Shown: positions 1-8,307 of the stretch, piece after piece
How the letters are laid out: each line of letters opens with the position of its first letter
Numbering within the stretch: the stretch's first letter is position 1
Source: Bradyrhizobium sp. CCBAU 53351
GTDB taxonomy: Bacteria > Pseudomonadota > Alphaproteobacteria > Rhizobiales > Xanthobacteraceae
Assembly: GCF_015291745.1 (NCBI RefSeq)
Contig: NZ_CP030059.1
Location: 3,561,501-3,625,500 of the forward strand
DNA: 64,000 nt
Reading direction: 5' to 3'
Notes under the pieces: model-generated
Told to the model about the DNA's origin: nothing
Databases searched by the model: none
The model's input: the letters and a program-made list of their open reading frames with translations, nothing else
Made by a program: the position numbers and the translations under genes

Positions 1-30
1 CGGGCCCGCTGGCCGCAGGCGGCGGGCCCG
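1..30 (-). terminator. GC-rich hairpin after the GNAT gene
   Basis: A 9-bp perfect inverted repeat (CGGGCCCGC at 1-9, GCGGGCCCG at 22-30) lies just past the stop of the minus-strand gene that ends at 36. Any T-tract on the minus strand would fall outside the window, so its role as a terminator is inferred from position only. Confidence 0.4.
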
Positions 31-35
31 TGTCC

Positions 36-311
36 CTATCTCGCCACGAGATCCTGATAGTCCGCGTGCTTCTCGATCCACGCCTTCACGAACGGACATT
101 GCGGGATCACCTTCAATCCGGCCGTGCGGACCTGGTCGAGCGCGCCTTGCACCAGCTTCGAGCCGACACCCTTGCCGCCGAGCTCCTTCGGCACGTCGGT
201 GTGCTCGAAGGTGATCACATTGCCGTCGCGCTTGTAGTGCTCAGTCGCAAGGTGGCCTTCGACCTCGAGCTCGAAGCGGTGATCGGCCTTGTTGTCGATG
301 ATTGCGCTCAT
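36..311 (-). CDS. GNAT family N-acetyltransferase (small, YjdJ-like)
   Basis: A 91-residue protein of the short single-domain GNAT class, close to the usual length of that group. Visible marks are the LEVEGHLATEHYKRDG first strands, the FEHTDVPKELGGKGVGSKLV segment whose GGKGVGSKL is the acetyl-CoA pyrophosphate-binding loop, and the IPQCPFVKAWIEKH strand-helix near the C-terminus. The start is the ATG at 311. The substrate cannot be told from sequence; members are usually cytoplasmic and poorly characterised. It stands alone, with a hairpin after its stop. Confidence 0.85.
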   Translation of the reverse strand: MSAIIDNKADHRFELEVEGHLATEHYKRDGNVITFEHTDVPKELGGKGVGSKLVQGALDQVRTAGLKVIPQCPFVKAWIEKHADYQDLVAR

Positions 312-429
312 GTCGTCTCCGCTCGGCTCTGCGGCGAGGCCGTCAGCATCTTGGGGATCGCCAGTCCTCGTGCGCGAAGTCGTAACGCGCGATCAGGTCG
401 ATGGGTTTCCATTGTAACTGCAGTTCGAT

Positions 430-789
430 TCAGTCGGCCGCTTTGGCGAGCCTGGAATCTTCGGGCTGCCGCTGTGGGCGCAAGCAGCCCTGGCAGATGA
501 CCAGGGAGCGGTTGACCCTTGCATCCTGCTCGGCCTCGCTGCCGTCCTGCGCCTGCCACCATTCCTTCGAAGGCGGCTGAAGCTCGGCCTGCGACCCGTT
601 GCGCTCGGATCGAGCCGCGGCGCGGGTTGGTTGCGAGACTGCATGCGGCCGATTGGGATCCTCGCCGGCGCCGTCCCAGGCATAACGCGCAGGCTTGAAG
701 GCAGGATCGGGCGCCAGGCGCGCTTGAGGACCCACGGCACATCCGGCGAGCGCCAGCGACAACAGGAGGAGGGCGGGCGCTTTGACCAT
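430..789 (-). CDS. Small lipoprotein of unknown function
   Basis: 119 residues from the ATG at 789. The N-terminus is a clear type II signal peptide: MVKAPALLLLSLALAGC, with lipobox LAGC and Cys17 as the lipidated residue. The mature part is polar and rich in Pro, Ala, Gln and Arg, with no recognisable fold and a CQGC pair near the end. An upstream in-frame extension exists but would bury the signal peptide, so I prefer this start. Likely exported and membrane-anchored; function unknown. Confidence 0.65.
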   Translation of the reverse strand: MVKAPALLLLSLALAGCAVGPQARLAPDPAFKPARYAWDGAGEDPNRPHAVSQPTRAAARSERNGSQAELQPPSKEWWQAQDGSEAEQDARVNRSLVICQGCLRPQRQPEDSRLAKAAD

Positions 790-883
790 GATGGAACACT
801 CTGTACGCGAGGACTGAGCGAGGGTGCGCCGATCATGTTTAAAATTCCCTGAACGATTGCGCTTGCGCCGGCGACCAACGCCC

Positions 884-1381
884 ATGCGCCATCTGATGCT
901 TCTGCTTGCCCTGATCGCCTCCGCCGCGCGCGCCGAGGATGCCAAGCCGTTCAATCCGTCCGACTATCCGCCCGGCGTGCAGACGGCGCTGCGCTACGCC
1001 AACGAGGAATGTACCAGCCAGGACGGCGGCGAGGTGACTTTCGCGCCTGATACGGTGCGCAGGATCGACCTCACCGGCGACGGCCGCGACGACTACATCA
1101 TCGATTTCAGCGCGACCAAATGCGGGGACCGCGAGACCACTTATTGCGGAACCGGCGGCTGCGTCATGAAGATCCTGGTGACGCTGCCGGATGGCGGCGT
1201 GCGCGAAGTGTTCGACGGCTACGTCCTCCGCTACAGGGTCATGGCCTCGCCGGTGAAGCGCGGCGCCGCGCGCAGCATCCGCTTCGATTTGCATGGCAGC
1301 TTTTGCGGCGGCTTTGGTCCACAGGCGTGCGTCAAGCAGAAGGTGATTTCGGCAACGCCGTTCGCGTTCAAGCAGCCGTAG
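884..1381 (+). CDS. Secreted hypothetical protein
   Basis: 165 residues from the ATG at 884, which begins directly with a signal peptide (MRHLMLLLALIASAARA). The mature protein has six Cys and an RRIDLTGDGRDDYIIDF segment resembling a calcium-binding FG-GAP-type loop (DLTGDGRDDY). A CGTGGC pair follows. It is probably periplasmic and disulphide-bonded. Codons upstream of 884 are open but sit before the signal peptide and are not used here. No neighbour suggests a role. Confidence 0.7.
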   Translation: MRHLMLLLALIASAARAEDAKPFNPSDYPPGVQTALRYANEECTSQDGGEVTFAPDTVRRIDLTGDGRDDYIIDFSATKCGDRETTYCGTGGCVMKILVTLPDGGVREVFDGYVLRYRVMASPVKRGAARSIRFDLHGSFCGGFGPQACVKQKVISATPFAFKQP

Positions 1382-1486
1382 GGCTGATGTGCGGCCGGCG
1401 GCCTTGCGGGGTCGCGGGTGATGGCGATAAATGGGCTGCAATGAGCGGGTAGCCCAAGCGCCGTCCGCCCTCGAAGAGGAAGCCCG

Positions 1487-3094
1487 ATGCCGCCCCTGCG
1501 CATGTCCCGCCGCGTCATGAATCTCGCTTACATGCTGACCCAGAATGCGCGGCGGCACGGTGCGCGTCCCGGCTTTGTCTGGGGTGACAGGTCCTGGACC
1601 TGGCGGCAGATCGATCAACAGGTCTCGGCGTTGGCCGCGGCGCTTGCTGCACGCGGCATTGCCAAGGGCGACCGCATCCTCGTTCATTCCAAGAACAGCG
1701 ACGAGATGTTCTTCTCGATGTTCGCTTCATTCCGGCTCGGTGCAGTCTGGGTGCCCACCAATTTCCGTCTGATGCCGGATGAAGTCACTTATCTCGCAGA
1801 AGCCTCCGGGGCGAAGGCGTTTCTGTGCCATGTCGATTTCCCCGAGCATGCCGCGGCGGTGAAGGGGGGCGCCCTGGAGTTCACCTGGAGCCTCGACGGC
1901 AAGGGCGCCTTCGGCGAGACCTCGGTTGCGGAGGCCATCGCGGCGCGCGCCGGCGAGCTGGTCGAGAACGTCGCCGTCGAGCACGACGATCCCTGCTGGT
2001 TCTTCTTCACCTCGGGCACGACAGGCCGTTCCAAGGCCGCCGTCTTGACCCACGGCCAGATGGGTTTCGTCGTCACCAACCATCTCGCCGATCTCACCCC
2101 TGGCGTCACCGAGCACGATGCCTCGCTGGTGGTGGCACCGCTGTCGCATGGCGCCGGCGTGCATCAGCTGGTGCAGACCGCGCGCGGCGTCTGCACCGTC
2201 CTGCTGCCGACCGAGAAATTCGACATCGACGAGGCGTTCCGCCTGATCGAGACGCATCGGGTCGCCAATCTCTTCACGGTGCCGACGATTTTGAAGATGA
2301 TGGTCGAGCATCCCGCCGCCGACAAATACGATCATTCCTCGCTGCGCCAAGTGATCTATGCGGGTGCGCCGATGTACCGCGAGGACCAGAAGACCGCGCT
2401 GAAGAAGCTCGGCAAGGTCATCGTGCAGTATTTCGGCCTGGGCGAAGTCACCGGCAACATCACCGTGCTGCCGGCGGCGCTGCACGACTCCGAGGATAGT
2501 CCGCATGCCAGGATCGGCACCTGCGGCTTCGAACGCACCGCCATGCAGGTGTCGATCCAGGACGACGAAGGTCGCGAGCTCGCGGCGGGCCAAAGCGGCG
2601 AGATCTGCGTGATCGGGCCTGCCGTGCTCGCCGGCTATTACGACAATCCCGAAGCCAATGCGAAGGCGTTCCGCAACGGCTGGTTTCGCACCGGCGATCT
2701 CGGCCACATGGACGAGGAGGGCTTTGTCTACATCACGGGCCGCGCCTCCGACATGTACATCTCCGGCGGCTCCAACATCTATCCGCGCGAGATCGAGGAG
2801 AAGATCCTGACGCATCCCGCGATCGGCGAGGTCGCCGTGCTCGGCGTGCCCGATGCGACCTGGGGTGAGGTCGGCGTTGCCGTCTGCGTCGCGCGCGAGG
2901 GCGAGAAGCCGGTGAGCGAAGCGGAGATGGCCGCGTTTCTCTCGCCAAAAGTGCCGCGCTACAAGATGCCGAAGCGGTTCTTCTTCTGGGAGGCCTTGCC
3001 GAAATCCGGCTATGGCAAGGTGCCGAAACGCATGGTGCGCGACGAGCTCGAGGCCCGCGGCCTGCTCGATCTCGACAAGACGAAGGCAGGCTGA
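1487..3094 (+). CDS. Acyl-CoA synthetase, AMP-binding (ANL) family
   Basis: 535 residues, the normal length for fatty-acyl or aryl-CoA ligases, which activate a carboxylic acid through an acyl-AMP to the CoA thioester. The P-loop-like motif FFFTSGTTGRSKAAVLTHG lies near residue 170. The adenine motif YFGLGEVTG is near 315, the RTGDLG-type motif WFRTGDLGHMDEEG near 400, the hinge GRASDMYISGGSNIYPREIEE near 415, and the C-terminal catalytic lysine region SGYGKVPKR near 510. A GAAGAGGAA Shine-Dalgarno stretch precedes the ATG. The next gene starts at the base after the stop, so the two are probably cotranscribed. Substrate unknown. Confidence 0.92.
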   Translation: MPPLRMSRRVMNLAYMLTQNARRHGARPGFVWGDRSWTWRQIDQQVSALAAALAARGIAKGDRILVHSKNSDEMFFSMFASFRLGAVWVPTNFRLMPDEVTYLAEASGAKAFLCHVDFPEHAAAVKGGALEFTWSLDGKGAFGETSVAEAIAARAGELVENVAVEHDDPCWFFFTSGTTGRSKAAVLTHGQMGFVVTNHLADLTPGVTEHDASLVVAPLSHGAGVHQLVQTARGVCTVLLPTEKFDIDEAFRLIETHRVANLFTVPTILKMMVEHPAADKYDHSSLRQVIYAGAPMYREDQKTALKKLGKVIVQYFGLGEVTGNITVLPAALHDSEDSPHARIGTCGFERTAMQVSIQDDEGRELAAGQSGEICVIGPAVLAGYYDNPEANAKAFRNGWFRTGDLGHMDEEGFVYITGRASDMYISGGSNIYPREIEEKILTHPAIGEVAVLGVPDATWGEVGVAVCVAREGEKPVSEAEMAAFLSPKVPRYKMPKRFFFWEALPKSGYGKVPKRMVRDELEARGLLDLDKTKAG

Positions 3095-3964
3095 GTGCAG
3101 GCCATGCGGAGCATCAAGCAGCCGGGCGCGCCCGTCGCAGAACGCATCCAATGGGTGGAGGCGAGGGCGCGCGCATTCTCGTTCACGCTTCAGGCGGATG
3201 TCCCGCTGTTGGAGGCCGCGCGGCGCGGCTTTGCGGCCGAAGGTTTTACGAGCGGCGTCCTCAGCTTCCGGCACGGCGTGCTCGGGCCGTTCGCCTATGT
3301 CATGCCGGCACTGTCGAAGACCGGCGAGAACGCGGCGTTCTATAGCGACACCTATCGGCCGGATGGGACGACGCACACGAAGCTCGGCAGCCTCACGCTC
3401 GGCACGCGCGACGGCGCACCGTTCTTTCATTGCCATGGGCTGTGGGCGGAGGCGGACGGCAAGGCCGGCGGTGGCCACATGCTGCCGGACGAGACTGTCG
3501 TCGCCGAAGCGTTCGAGGTCGAGGCCTTCGGCATCGACGGCGCGATGTTCACCGCCGAGCCCGATCCCGAGACCAATTTCAAGCTGTTCGGACCGGTGCC
3601 CGCTGAGCGCACGGGCGCGCGCACGACAAGCCGCGCATTCGCGCTGCGGCTGCGGCCGAACCAGGACTTTGCGTCCTGCCTCGAAGAGTTCTGCGGCGCG
3701 CAGGGCATCGCGCGAGCGAAGATCCATGGCGGGGTCGGCTCGACCATCGGCGCGCGCTTCACGCACGGCGGGGCGACGGAGCCGTTTGCGACCGAGCTTG
3801 CCGTGACGTGCGGGCTGATCGCGCCCGGGCAGTCCAGCGTGCTCGAAGCTGCGCTCGATGTCGCGCTGGTCGACTACACCGGCGGCCTGGCAGAGGGGCG
3901 CCTGGTCCGCGGCGACAATCCGGTGCTGATGACGATGGAGCTGGTGCTGGAGGTGCTGGATTAG
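3095..3964 (+). CDS. PCC-domain (DUF296) protein
   Basis: 289 residues from a GTG directly after the stop of the acyl-CoA synthetase; an ATG nine bases later (3104) is an alternative. Two PCC/DUF296-like halves can be seen. The first has FHCHGLWAE, a GGHMLPDETVVAE stretch and the FEVEAFG strand; the second ends in DNPVLMTMELVLEVLD, like the closing strand of this fold. PCC domains form trimers and often bind DNA in plants, but the bacterial role is unclear. Tight coupling to the synthetase suggests a shared pathway. Confidence 0.75.
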   Translation: MQAMRSIKQPGAPVAERIQWVEARARAFSFTLQADVPLLEAARRGFAAEGFTSGVLSFRHGVLGPFAYVMPALSKTGENAAFYSDTYRPDGTTHTKLGSLTLGTRDGAPFFHCHGLWAEADGKAGGGHMLPDETVVAEAFEVEAFGIDGAMFTAEPDPETNFKLFGPVPAERTGARTTSRAFALRLRPNQDFASCLEEFCGAQGIARAKIHGGVGSTIGARFTHGGATEPFATELAVTCGLIAPGQSSVLEAALDVALVDYTGGLAEGRLVRGDNPVLMTMELVLEVLD

Positions 3965-4071
3965 GCTGCAGCCGAGGATTTCGCCAGCGTAGCCTGCCGG
4001 TTGCATGGATCTTATGTTCCCTATATGTTCTTTTGGGGTTGTCTGTAGCAGAACGGGCGGAAAGGCGGACT

Positions 4072-4839
4072 ATGAGCCGGAGAGGTCATCGCACTATCAA
4101 CCTGCCGGCGCCGTATCTGAAGCGGGTCTGGCTGGACCCGTCGCGGGTGGGTGATCGCGAGGCCTATCCGTTTTGCCTTCCCATCTTGCCAGATGATTTC
4201 GAGCTCAATTTCGACACCGCCATCACGATCATCGTTGGAGAGAACGGCACCGGGAAGTCGACGATCCTCGAGGGCATCGCAGCGCTTGCCGGCTACGACG
4301 ATGCCGGGGGCGGGAAGGGCTACATGCCGGTCGACCACTCCGAGGCGCGCGAGAGGATGGGTGGCCAACTCGCCAAGGCGCTGCGCGCGAGCTGGCTGCC
4401 GAAGATCACCAACGGCTGGTTTTTTCGCGCCGAGAGTTTTTTCTCGGTGGCGCGGTATCTCGACAAGGCCGCGCGCGATGCCGGTCAGGTCGGCCCCGAT
4501 TTCCTGTCGCATTCCCACGGTGAAGGCTTCCTGCGCTTCTTCGAGGAGCGCTGTCAGCGCCAGGGTATCTTCATCTTCGACGAGCCGGAATCGGCGCTGT
4601 CGCCGGCGCGGCAGATCGAGTTCTTGAAGCTGTTGCGGCGCATGGAGGAGTCCCGGATCTGCCAGGTCGTCATGGCGACGCACGCGCCGATGCTGATGGC
4701 CTATCCCAACGCGCGGCTGCTGCGGCTCGGGAAATACGGCCTTGAGCCGGTGACGGTGGAGGAGACGGATCATTATCGCTTGATGCGCGAATTCTGTGAC
4801 GACCCGCACGCCTTCGTGGAGGCGACGCTGGGGGAGTAG
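4072..4839 (+). CDS. AAA-type ATPase of the stand-alone ABC-like class
   Basis: 255 residues from the ATG at 4072. Walker A is GENGTGKST near residue 60. Walker B is IFIFDEPESALSP near residue 165, with the catalytic Glu after Asp, followed by a switch histidine in MATHAPML. The order matches the small SMC/ABC-like ATPases (AAA_23/YbjD-type) found alone in many Proteobacteria. No membrane segments and no partner gene. A repeat-filled gap of about 750 bases follows. Some relatives are anti-phage OLD-like proteins, but no TOPRIM domain is present here. Confidence 0.82.
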   Translation: MSRRGHRTINLPAPYLKRVWLDPSRVGDREAYPFCLPILPDDFELNFDTAITIIVGENGTGKSTILEGIAALAGYDDAGGGKGYMPVDHSEARERMGGQLAKALRASWLPKITNGWFFRAESFFSVARYLDKAARDAGQVGPDFLSHSHGEGFLRFFEERCQRQGIFIFDEPESALSPARQIEFLKLLRRMEESRICQVVMATHAPMLMAYPNARLLRLGKYGLEPVTVEETDHYRLMREFCDDPHAFVEATLGE

Positions 4840-4890
4840 GTGAGCGTCTTTGACGGTAGTTCTCTCCGCGGTCATAGGGAGGAGCCCTTG

Positions 4891-4938
4891 CGGCGAAGCA
4901 ATCCAGAGTCTTTCCGCGGCGGCAGTCTGGATTGCTTC
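4891..4938. repeat. Perfect 15-bp inverted repeat
   Basis: GCGAAGCAATCCAGA at 4891-4905 and its exact complement at 4924-4938 form a 15-bp stem with an 18-base loop. Sequences of the type GGATTGCTTCGCTGCGC are common short interspersed repeats in Bradyrhizobium and other Rhizobiales. It may also act as a weak terminator for the ATPase gene ending at 4839. Confidence 0.6.
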
Positions 4939-5019
4939 GCTGCGCTGTAATGACGGAGTGGAAGGCAATAGCGCGCCCGGGGCACGAGAGCGGAATTCAT
5001 CTCCGTATTCGATTCTCAG

Positions 5020-5470
5020 TTGCGCGCGCCGTCCCGTTCTCGCGGCCCTTCGTGCCCGAGCTTTGCGGTCGTTGTTGCCCTCAAAAGTGCCGAGGGCGCA
5101 GGGAAGGCCGGGTGCCGGCTGGCACCCGCGGTCCACTGTGCGAAGCGTGTGCTTAAGGAATCTGCGCAGCGGCATACAGGTGAAGCCAAACATCCGGCCT
5201 TCCCTGCGCAGGGGGTTGACGGCTTATGTCGTGCTCTCCTCGGGGAGCGTTGCACTATTGCCCCGTCACCTTGCGGATGGCTGACGCGCAAGGCCCGGTT
5301 GGACCGCACGCGTCGCCGCAAGACTTGGCGCACAGACCCCGGGCGCCAGGACCACACGATTTTGCCGTACGCGGGCTGCGCCCGTCGTATGCGCGCGTTG
5401 TTTGCTCACGGAGTGACCCGCCCTGCAAACCGACGGCGCGCGACGCGGCCAGGTGATGGGGGTGTGCCGC
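5020..5470. repeat. Probable long interspersed repeat in the intergenic region
   Basis: This part of the gap from 4840 to 5585 holds no convincing gene. It carries a block of inverted pieces: GCGCAGGGAAGGCCGGGTG near 5097 is mirrored by CATCCGGCCTTCCCTGCGC near 5190. From memory, similar blocks occur many times in Bradyrhizobium genomes and are often wrongly annotated as short Arg/Pro-rich proteins. The open frames here run in several phases at once and have the composition of GC-rich noise. The copy number cannot be checked from one window. Confidence 0.5.
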
Positions 5471-5585
5471 GCCCCGCCGCGACGGCGCCACGAACCGGTC
5501 TCCCCTCGGCCCCAAAATGCGCTAGGATGACCGCAGCGCGCAGTCGAAGTCGCGCATGATCAACGGGACGTATGAGGAAACGAGA

Positions 5586-6152
5586 ATGAGGGTGACGATT
5601 GGACGGCGCACGGCCGTGGCTGCGGCGCTGGCTGTCATGGCGGCGGCAGGCTTGACGGCGACCTTTGGCCCGGCCGGGGCCCACGGGCCGACTCGGCAGA
5701 AGGTGCGGGAATCCATCGAGATCAATGCGCCGCAAGACAAGGTCTGGGCTGCGATCCGCAATTTCCAGGACATGAGCTGGCTTCCGCCAGTCACCAAGAC
5801 CACGGGCGAAAAGGGCAACGAGGTCGGCGCGACGCGGACGCTGACTCTGCAGGGCGGTGCGACGGTCGAGGAGGAGCTCTACAAATACGAGCCCGACATG
5901 CTGAGCTATTCGTACCGGATCACCAAGGTTGACGTGAAGGTGCTGCCGGTGACCAATTATTCCTCGACCTTGACGGTGTCGCCGGCTTCCGACGGCAAGT
6001 CGAAGCTGGAATGGGCCGGCGCGTTCTACCGCGGCTTTCCCAACAACGATCCGCCGCCGGAACTCAACGATGAAGCCGCCAAATCCGCGGTCAGCGGGCT
6101 CTACAAGAGCGGGCTCGAGGCGTTGAAGAAGAAGATCGAGAGCGGCAGCTGA
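5586..6152 (+). CDS. Exported SRPBCC protein, MxaD-like
   Basis: 188 residues. I place the start at the ATG at 5586, which follows a GAGGAAACGAGA Shine-Dalgarno stretch and begins a signal peptide (MRVTIGRRTAVAAALAVMAA). The mature part is a START/SRPBCC fold: VRESIEINAPQDKVWAAI, then NFQDMSWLP, and the closing helix SGLYKSGLEALKKKIE. Exported SRPBCC proteins of this kind (MxaD family) accompany PQQ-dependent methanol and ethanol dehydrogenases. The next gene, a beta-propeller, starts two bases after this stop, so they form an operon. No dehydrogenase is nearby. Confidence 0.8.
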   Translation: MRVTIGRRTAVAAALAVMAAAGLTATFGPAGAHGPTRQKVRESIEINAPQDKVWAAIRNFQDMSWLPPVTKTTGEKGNEVGATRTLTLQGGATVEEELYKYEPDMLSYSYRITKVDVKVLPVTNYSSTLTVSPASDGKSKLEWAGAFYRGFPNNDPPPELNDEAAKSAVSGLYKSGLEALKKKIESGS

Positions 6153-6154
6153 CC

Positions 6155-7108
6155 GTGCGCATTCTGGTCCTGGCGGCGCTTGCCGCCAGCCTTTGCCATG
6201 CCAGCCTCGGCAGCGCAGCTGCCGAGGAGGCGTTCGTCACCAACCAGCTCAGCGACGATCTGATGGTCGTGGATCTCGCCTCCGCACGCGCGCTGGCAAC
6301 CATTCCCATCGGCGGCAAGCCGGCGGGCGTTGCGGTCGGCGCGGACGGGCGCTTTGCCTATGTCACGAGCCCCGACGCCAAGGCGGTGACGGTGGTGGAC
6401 GCCGCGACGCGGCAGGTGGCAGGCCGGATCGAGGTCGGCGGCGGACCGCTCGGCATTGCGGTCGCCCCCGATGGCAAGACCGTCTATGTCGCGGACTGGT
6501 ATGCGGCGGCGGTGCGGGTGATCGATACGGCCTCACGCAGCATCGCCGCCAGCATCGCGGTCGGCGCCTCGCCATCGGGCCTTGCAGTGACGCCTGACGG
6601 CAAGCTACTGCTCTCGGCGGACCGCGACGACGACAGCGTCTCGGTCGTCGACACCGCAACACGCAAGCGCAAGGCGACGATCAAGGTCGGCACCCGTCCG
6701 TTCGGCGTCACCATCGATGCCGAGGGCAAGCGCGCCTACACCGCCAATGTCGGCTCCGACGACGTCTCGGTGATCGATCTTGCGGAAGGCAAGGAGATCG
6801 GCCGCGTGAAGGTCGGCATGCGCCCCTATGCGGTGGCGCTGACGCAGGGGCGCGGCTTCGTCACCGATCAATATGGCGGCACCGTCAGCGTGTTCGACGT
6901 GGCGAGCCTGACGCCGGTCAAGCGCATCAATGTCGGCGACTATCCGGAAGGCATCGCGGCGACCGCTGACGGCAAGCGCGTCATCGTGGCCTGCTGGGAG
7001 AGCAACACGCTTATCATCATCGACGCGGCCGAGCTGAAGGTCGTCGGCGAGATCAAGACCGGCGACGGCCCAAGGGCGTTCGGGGCGTTCTTGCGGCGGA
7101 CGGAGTAG
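6155..7108 (+). CDS. Exported YVTN-type beta-propeller protein
   Basis: 317 residues from a GTG at 6155. A signal peptide (MRILVLAALAASLCHASLGSAAA) is followed by about seven blades of roughly 40 residues. Each has the pattern VSVVDxATRKxxATIKVGxxPxGVxxxxDGKxxYxxN; examples are MVVDLASARALATIPIGGKPAGVAVGAD near residue 35 and VSVIDLAEGKEIGRVKVG near 205. The family includes the PQQ-dependent-catabolism-associated propellers, which fits the MxaD-like gene upstream. Expected in the periplasm; ligand unknown. Confidence 0.85.
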   Translation: MRILVLAALAASLCHASLGSAAAEEAFVTNQLSDDLMVVDLASARALATIPIGGKPAGVAVGADGRFAYVTSPDAKAVTVVDAATRQVAGRIEVGGGPLGIAVAPDGKTVYVADWYAAAVRVIDTASRSIAASIAVGASPSGLAVTPDGKLLLSADRDDDSVSVVDTATRKRKATIKVGTRPFGVTIDAEGKRAYTANVGSDDVSVIDLAEGKEIGRVKVGMRPYAVALTQGRGFVTDQYGGTVSVFDVASLTPVKRINVGDYPEGIAATADGKRVIVACWESNTLIIIDAAELKVVGEIKTGDGPRAFGAFLRRTE

Positions 7109-7123
7109 GGGACGGAACACTTG

Positions 7124-7200
7124 TAGCCCGCACGGAGCGAAGCGAGATGCGGGACGCTGTTCCGGATTGTGCTCCGCTCCATCCGGGCCACGATCGAACC
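7124..7200. repeat. Short interspersed palindromic repeat, copy 1
   Basis: TAGCCCGCACGGAGCGAAGC is followed by ATGCGGGA, so CCCGCA and TGCGGG pair, and then by a CCGGATTGTGCTCC/ATCCGGGC block. A related copy lies at 7502-7588 on the other side of the small gene at 7277. This layout is typical of Bradyrhizobium short repeats. Confidence 0.6.
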
Positions 7201-7276
7201 GGACGTCGTATCGCCACGACAGATGCTATCCGGGATTGAATTGCGCCGGGACGCGCGCCGAGTGGAGACGTTTGTG

Positions 7277-7504
7277 ATGGATAAGTGGGTTGAGCTTGCG
7301 GTATCGTGGCTGCCGTTCCTGCTGCTGATCGGGCTGTGGTTCTGGTTTTCGCGGCGGCAGGGCATGCAGGCGCGCAGCAAGTCGGGCGTGAGCCTGATCG
7401 AGCTCTACGAGCAGCAGGTCGCCGAGACCCGGCGGATGAACGGCTTTCTTGAGCGGATCGCGCTGTCGATGGAGAAGCACGACCCGCCGCGCGGCATTTC
7501 ATAG
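7277..7504 (+). CDS. Small single-pass membrane protein
   Basis: 75 residues from the ATG at 7277. One transmembrane helix (LAVSWLPFLLLIGLWFWF, about residues 6-23) is followed by a basic stop-transfer segment (SRRQGMQARSK) and a helical cytoplasmic tail (LIELYEQQVAETRRMNGFLERIALSME) that could form a coiled coil. The arrangement resembles small YajC-like proteins but there is no specific match. The gene is bracketed by two copies of a short palindromic repeat. Confidence 0.7.
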   Translation: MDKWVELAVSWLPFLLLIGLWFWFSRRQGMQARSKSGVSLIELYEQQVAETRRMNGFLERIALSMEKHDPPRGIS

Positions 7505-7588
7505 CCCGCACGAGCGGAGCGACATGCGGGATGGATCCGTCCTCATCCACTGAGGCTCCCGGATGTCGCTTGGCTCATCCGGGCTACG
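7502..7588. repeat. Short interspersed palindromic repeat, copy 2
   Basis: Begins TAGCCCGCACGAGCGGAGCG and contains CATGCGGGATGGAT, then CCGGATGTCGC and CATCCGGGCTACG, which pair with each other. It overlaps the 3' end of the HAD gene on the opposite strand (7543-7588), so part of that protein's tail is read from repeat DNA. Confidence 0.6.
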
Positions 7589-8217
7589 GCACCGGGGCAT
7601 AACGCGGACACGATCTCATCCATCCGCTCGAACACGTGATCCGGCCCCCGCGCCCGTAGCGCTGCCGGCGCCGCGTAACCCCAGCAAACCGCGCCGCAGG
7701 CGATGCCGACGGCGCGTGCCGCCTCGATGTCGCGCACCTCGTCGCCGATAGCGATGACTTGGCCCGGCTGCACGCCGGCGCGGCGGATGACGCGGCGGAA
7801 TTTCGCAGGCTTGCCGAACAGCGATGCCGCGCAGTCGAAATGCGAAAACAGCACCGCGGCTTCCCCGAGCTTCTCGCGCGCATTGGCCTCGCTGTCGGAC
7901 GTCACCAGCGCGAGCTGCACGCCGTTCTCTGTCAGCGTCCGCAGCATCGTCTCGACGCCGGCGAACAGTGCGATCTCGGAAGCCGCCTCCGCCTTCAGCC
8001 GCCGCGCATGCCGCGCGATCGCCGGCAGCTTCCAGAGCGGCACCTCGAGGCGGGCGAGGATCTCGCGCGTCGAGGCATGCCGCAGGTCCTCGACGTCCTC
8101 ATCGGCGACACGGCGAAAATTGAAGCGATCGGCGATGTCGTTGATGACGCGCAGGAACCACGGGAAGCTGTCGGCCAGCGTGCCGTCGAGGTCGAAGATG
8201 GCGAGGGCGTAGGGCAT
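7543..8217 (-). CDS. HAD-superfamily phosphatase (phosphoglycolate phosphatase-like)
   Basis: 224 residues. All four HAD motifs are present: motif I DLDGTLADS at residues 9-17 with the nucleophile and acid Asp pair, motif II Thr/Ser in LVTSDSE near 106, motif III Lys in GKPAKFRRV near 136, and motif IV IGDEVRDIEAA near 156. The helical cap between motifs I and II is the subclass I type. Small-molecule phosphomonoesters are the expected substrates; the exact one is unknown. The last 14 or so residues (ARMSQATSGSLSG) come from a short repeat. Confidence 0.88.
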   Translation of the reverse strand: MPYALAIFDLDGTLADSFPWFLRVINDIADRFNFRRVADEDVEDLRHASTREILARLEVPLWKLPAIARHARRLKAEAASEIALFAGVETMLRTLTENGVQLALVTSDSEANAREKLGEAAVLFSHFDCAASLFGKPAKFRRVIRRAGVQPGQVIAIGDEVRDIEAARAVGIACGAVCWGYAAPAALRARGPDHVFERMDEIVSALCPGAVARMSQATSGSLSG

Positions 8218-8307
8218 GGCGGAGGGAGAAGTGCGGGCGTCGCGCGGCTGGCGAGGCGCCTGAAAAATGCTATCGGAGATGCCTATGTTACCTTCGAGAG
8301 GTGGCAG

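Noticed and set aside
1727..4006. A 759-codon minus-strand frame opposite the acyl-CoA synthetase and PCC genes
   Set aside because: Composition is Arg/Ala/His-rich without domains and it spans two real genes.
5020..5559. A 179-codon plus-strand frame in the gap before the MxaD-like gene
   Set aside because: It lies in what looks like a dispersed repeat, and its codon use is not that of the neighbours.
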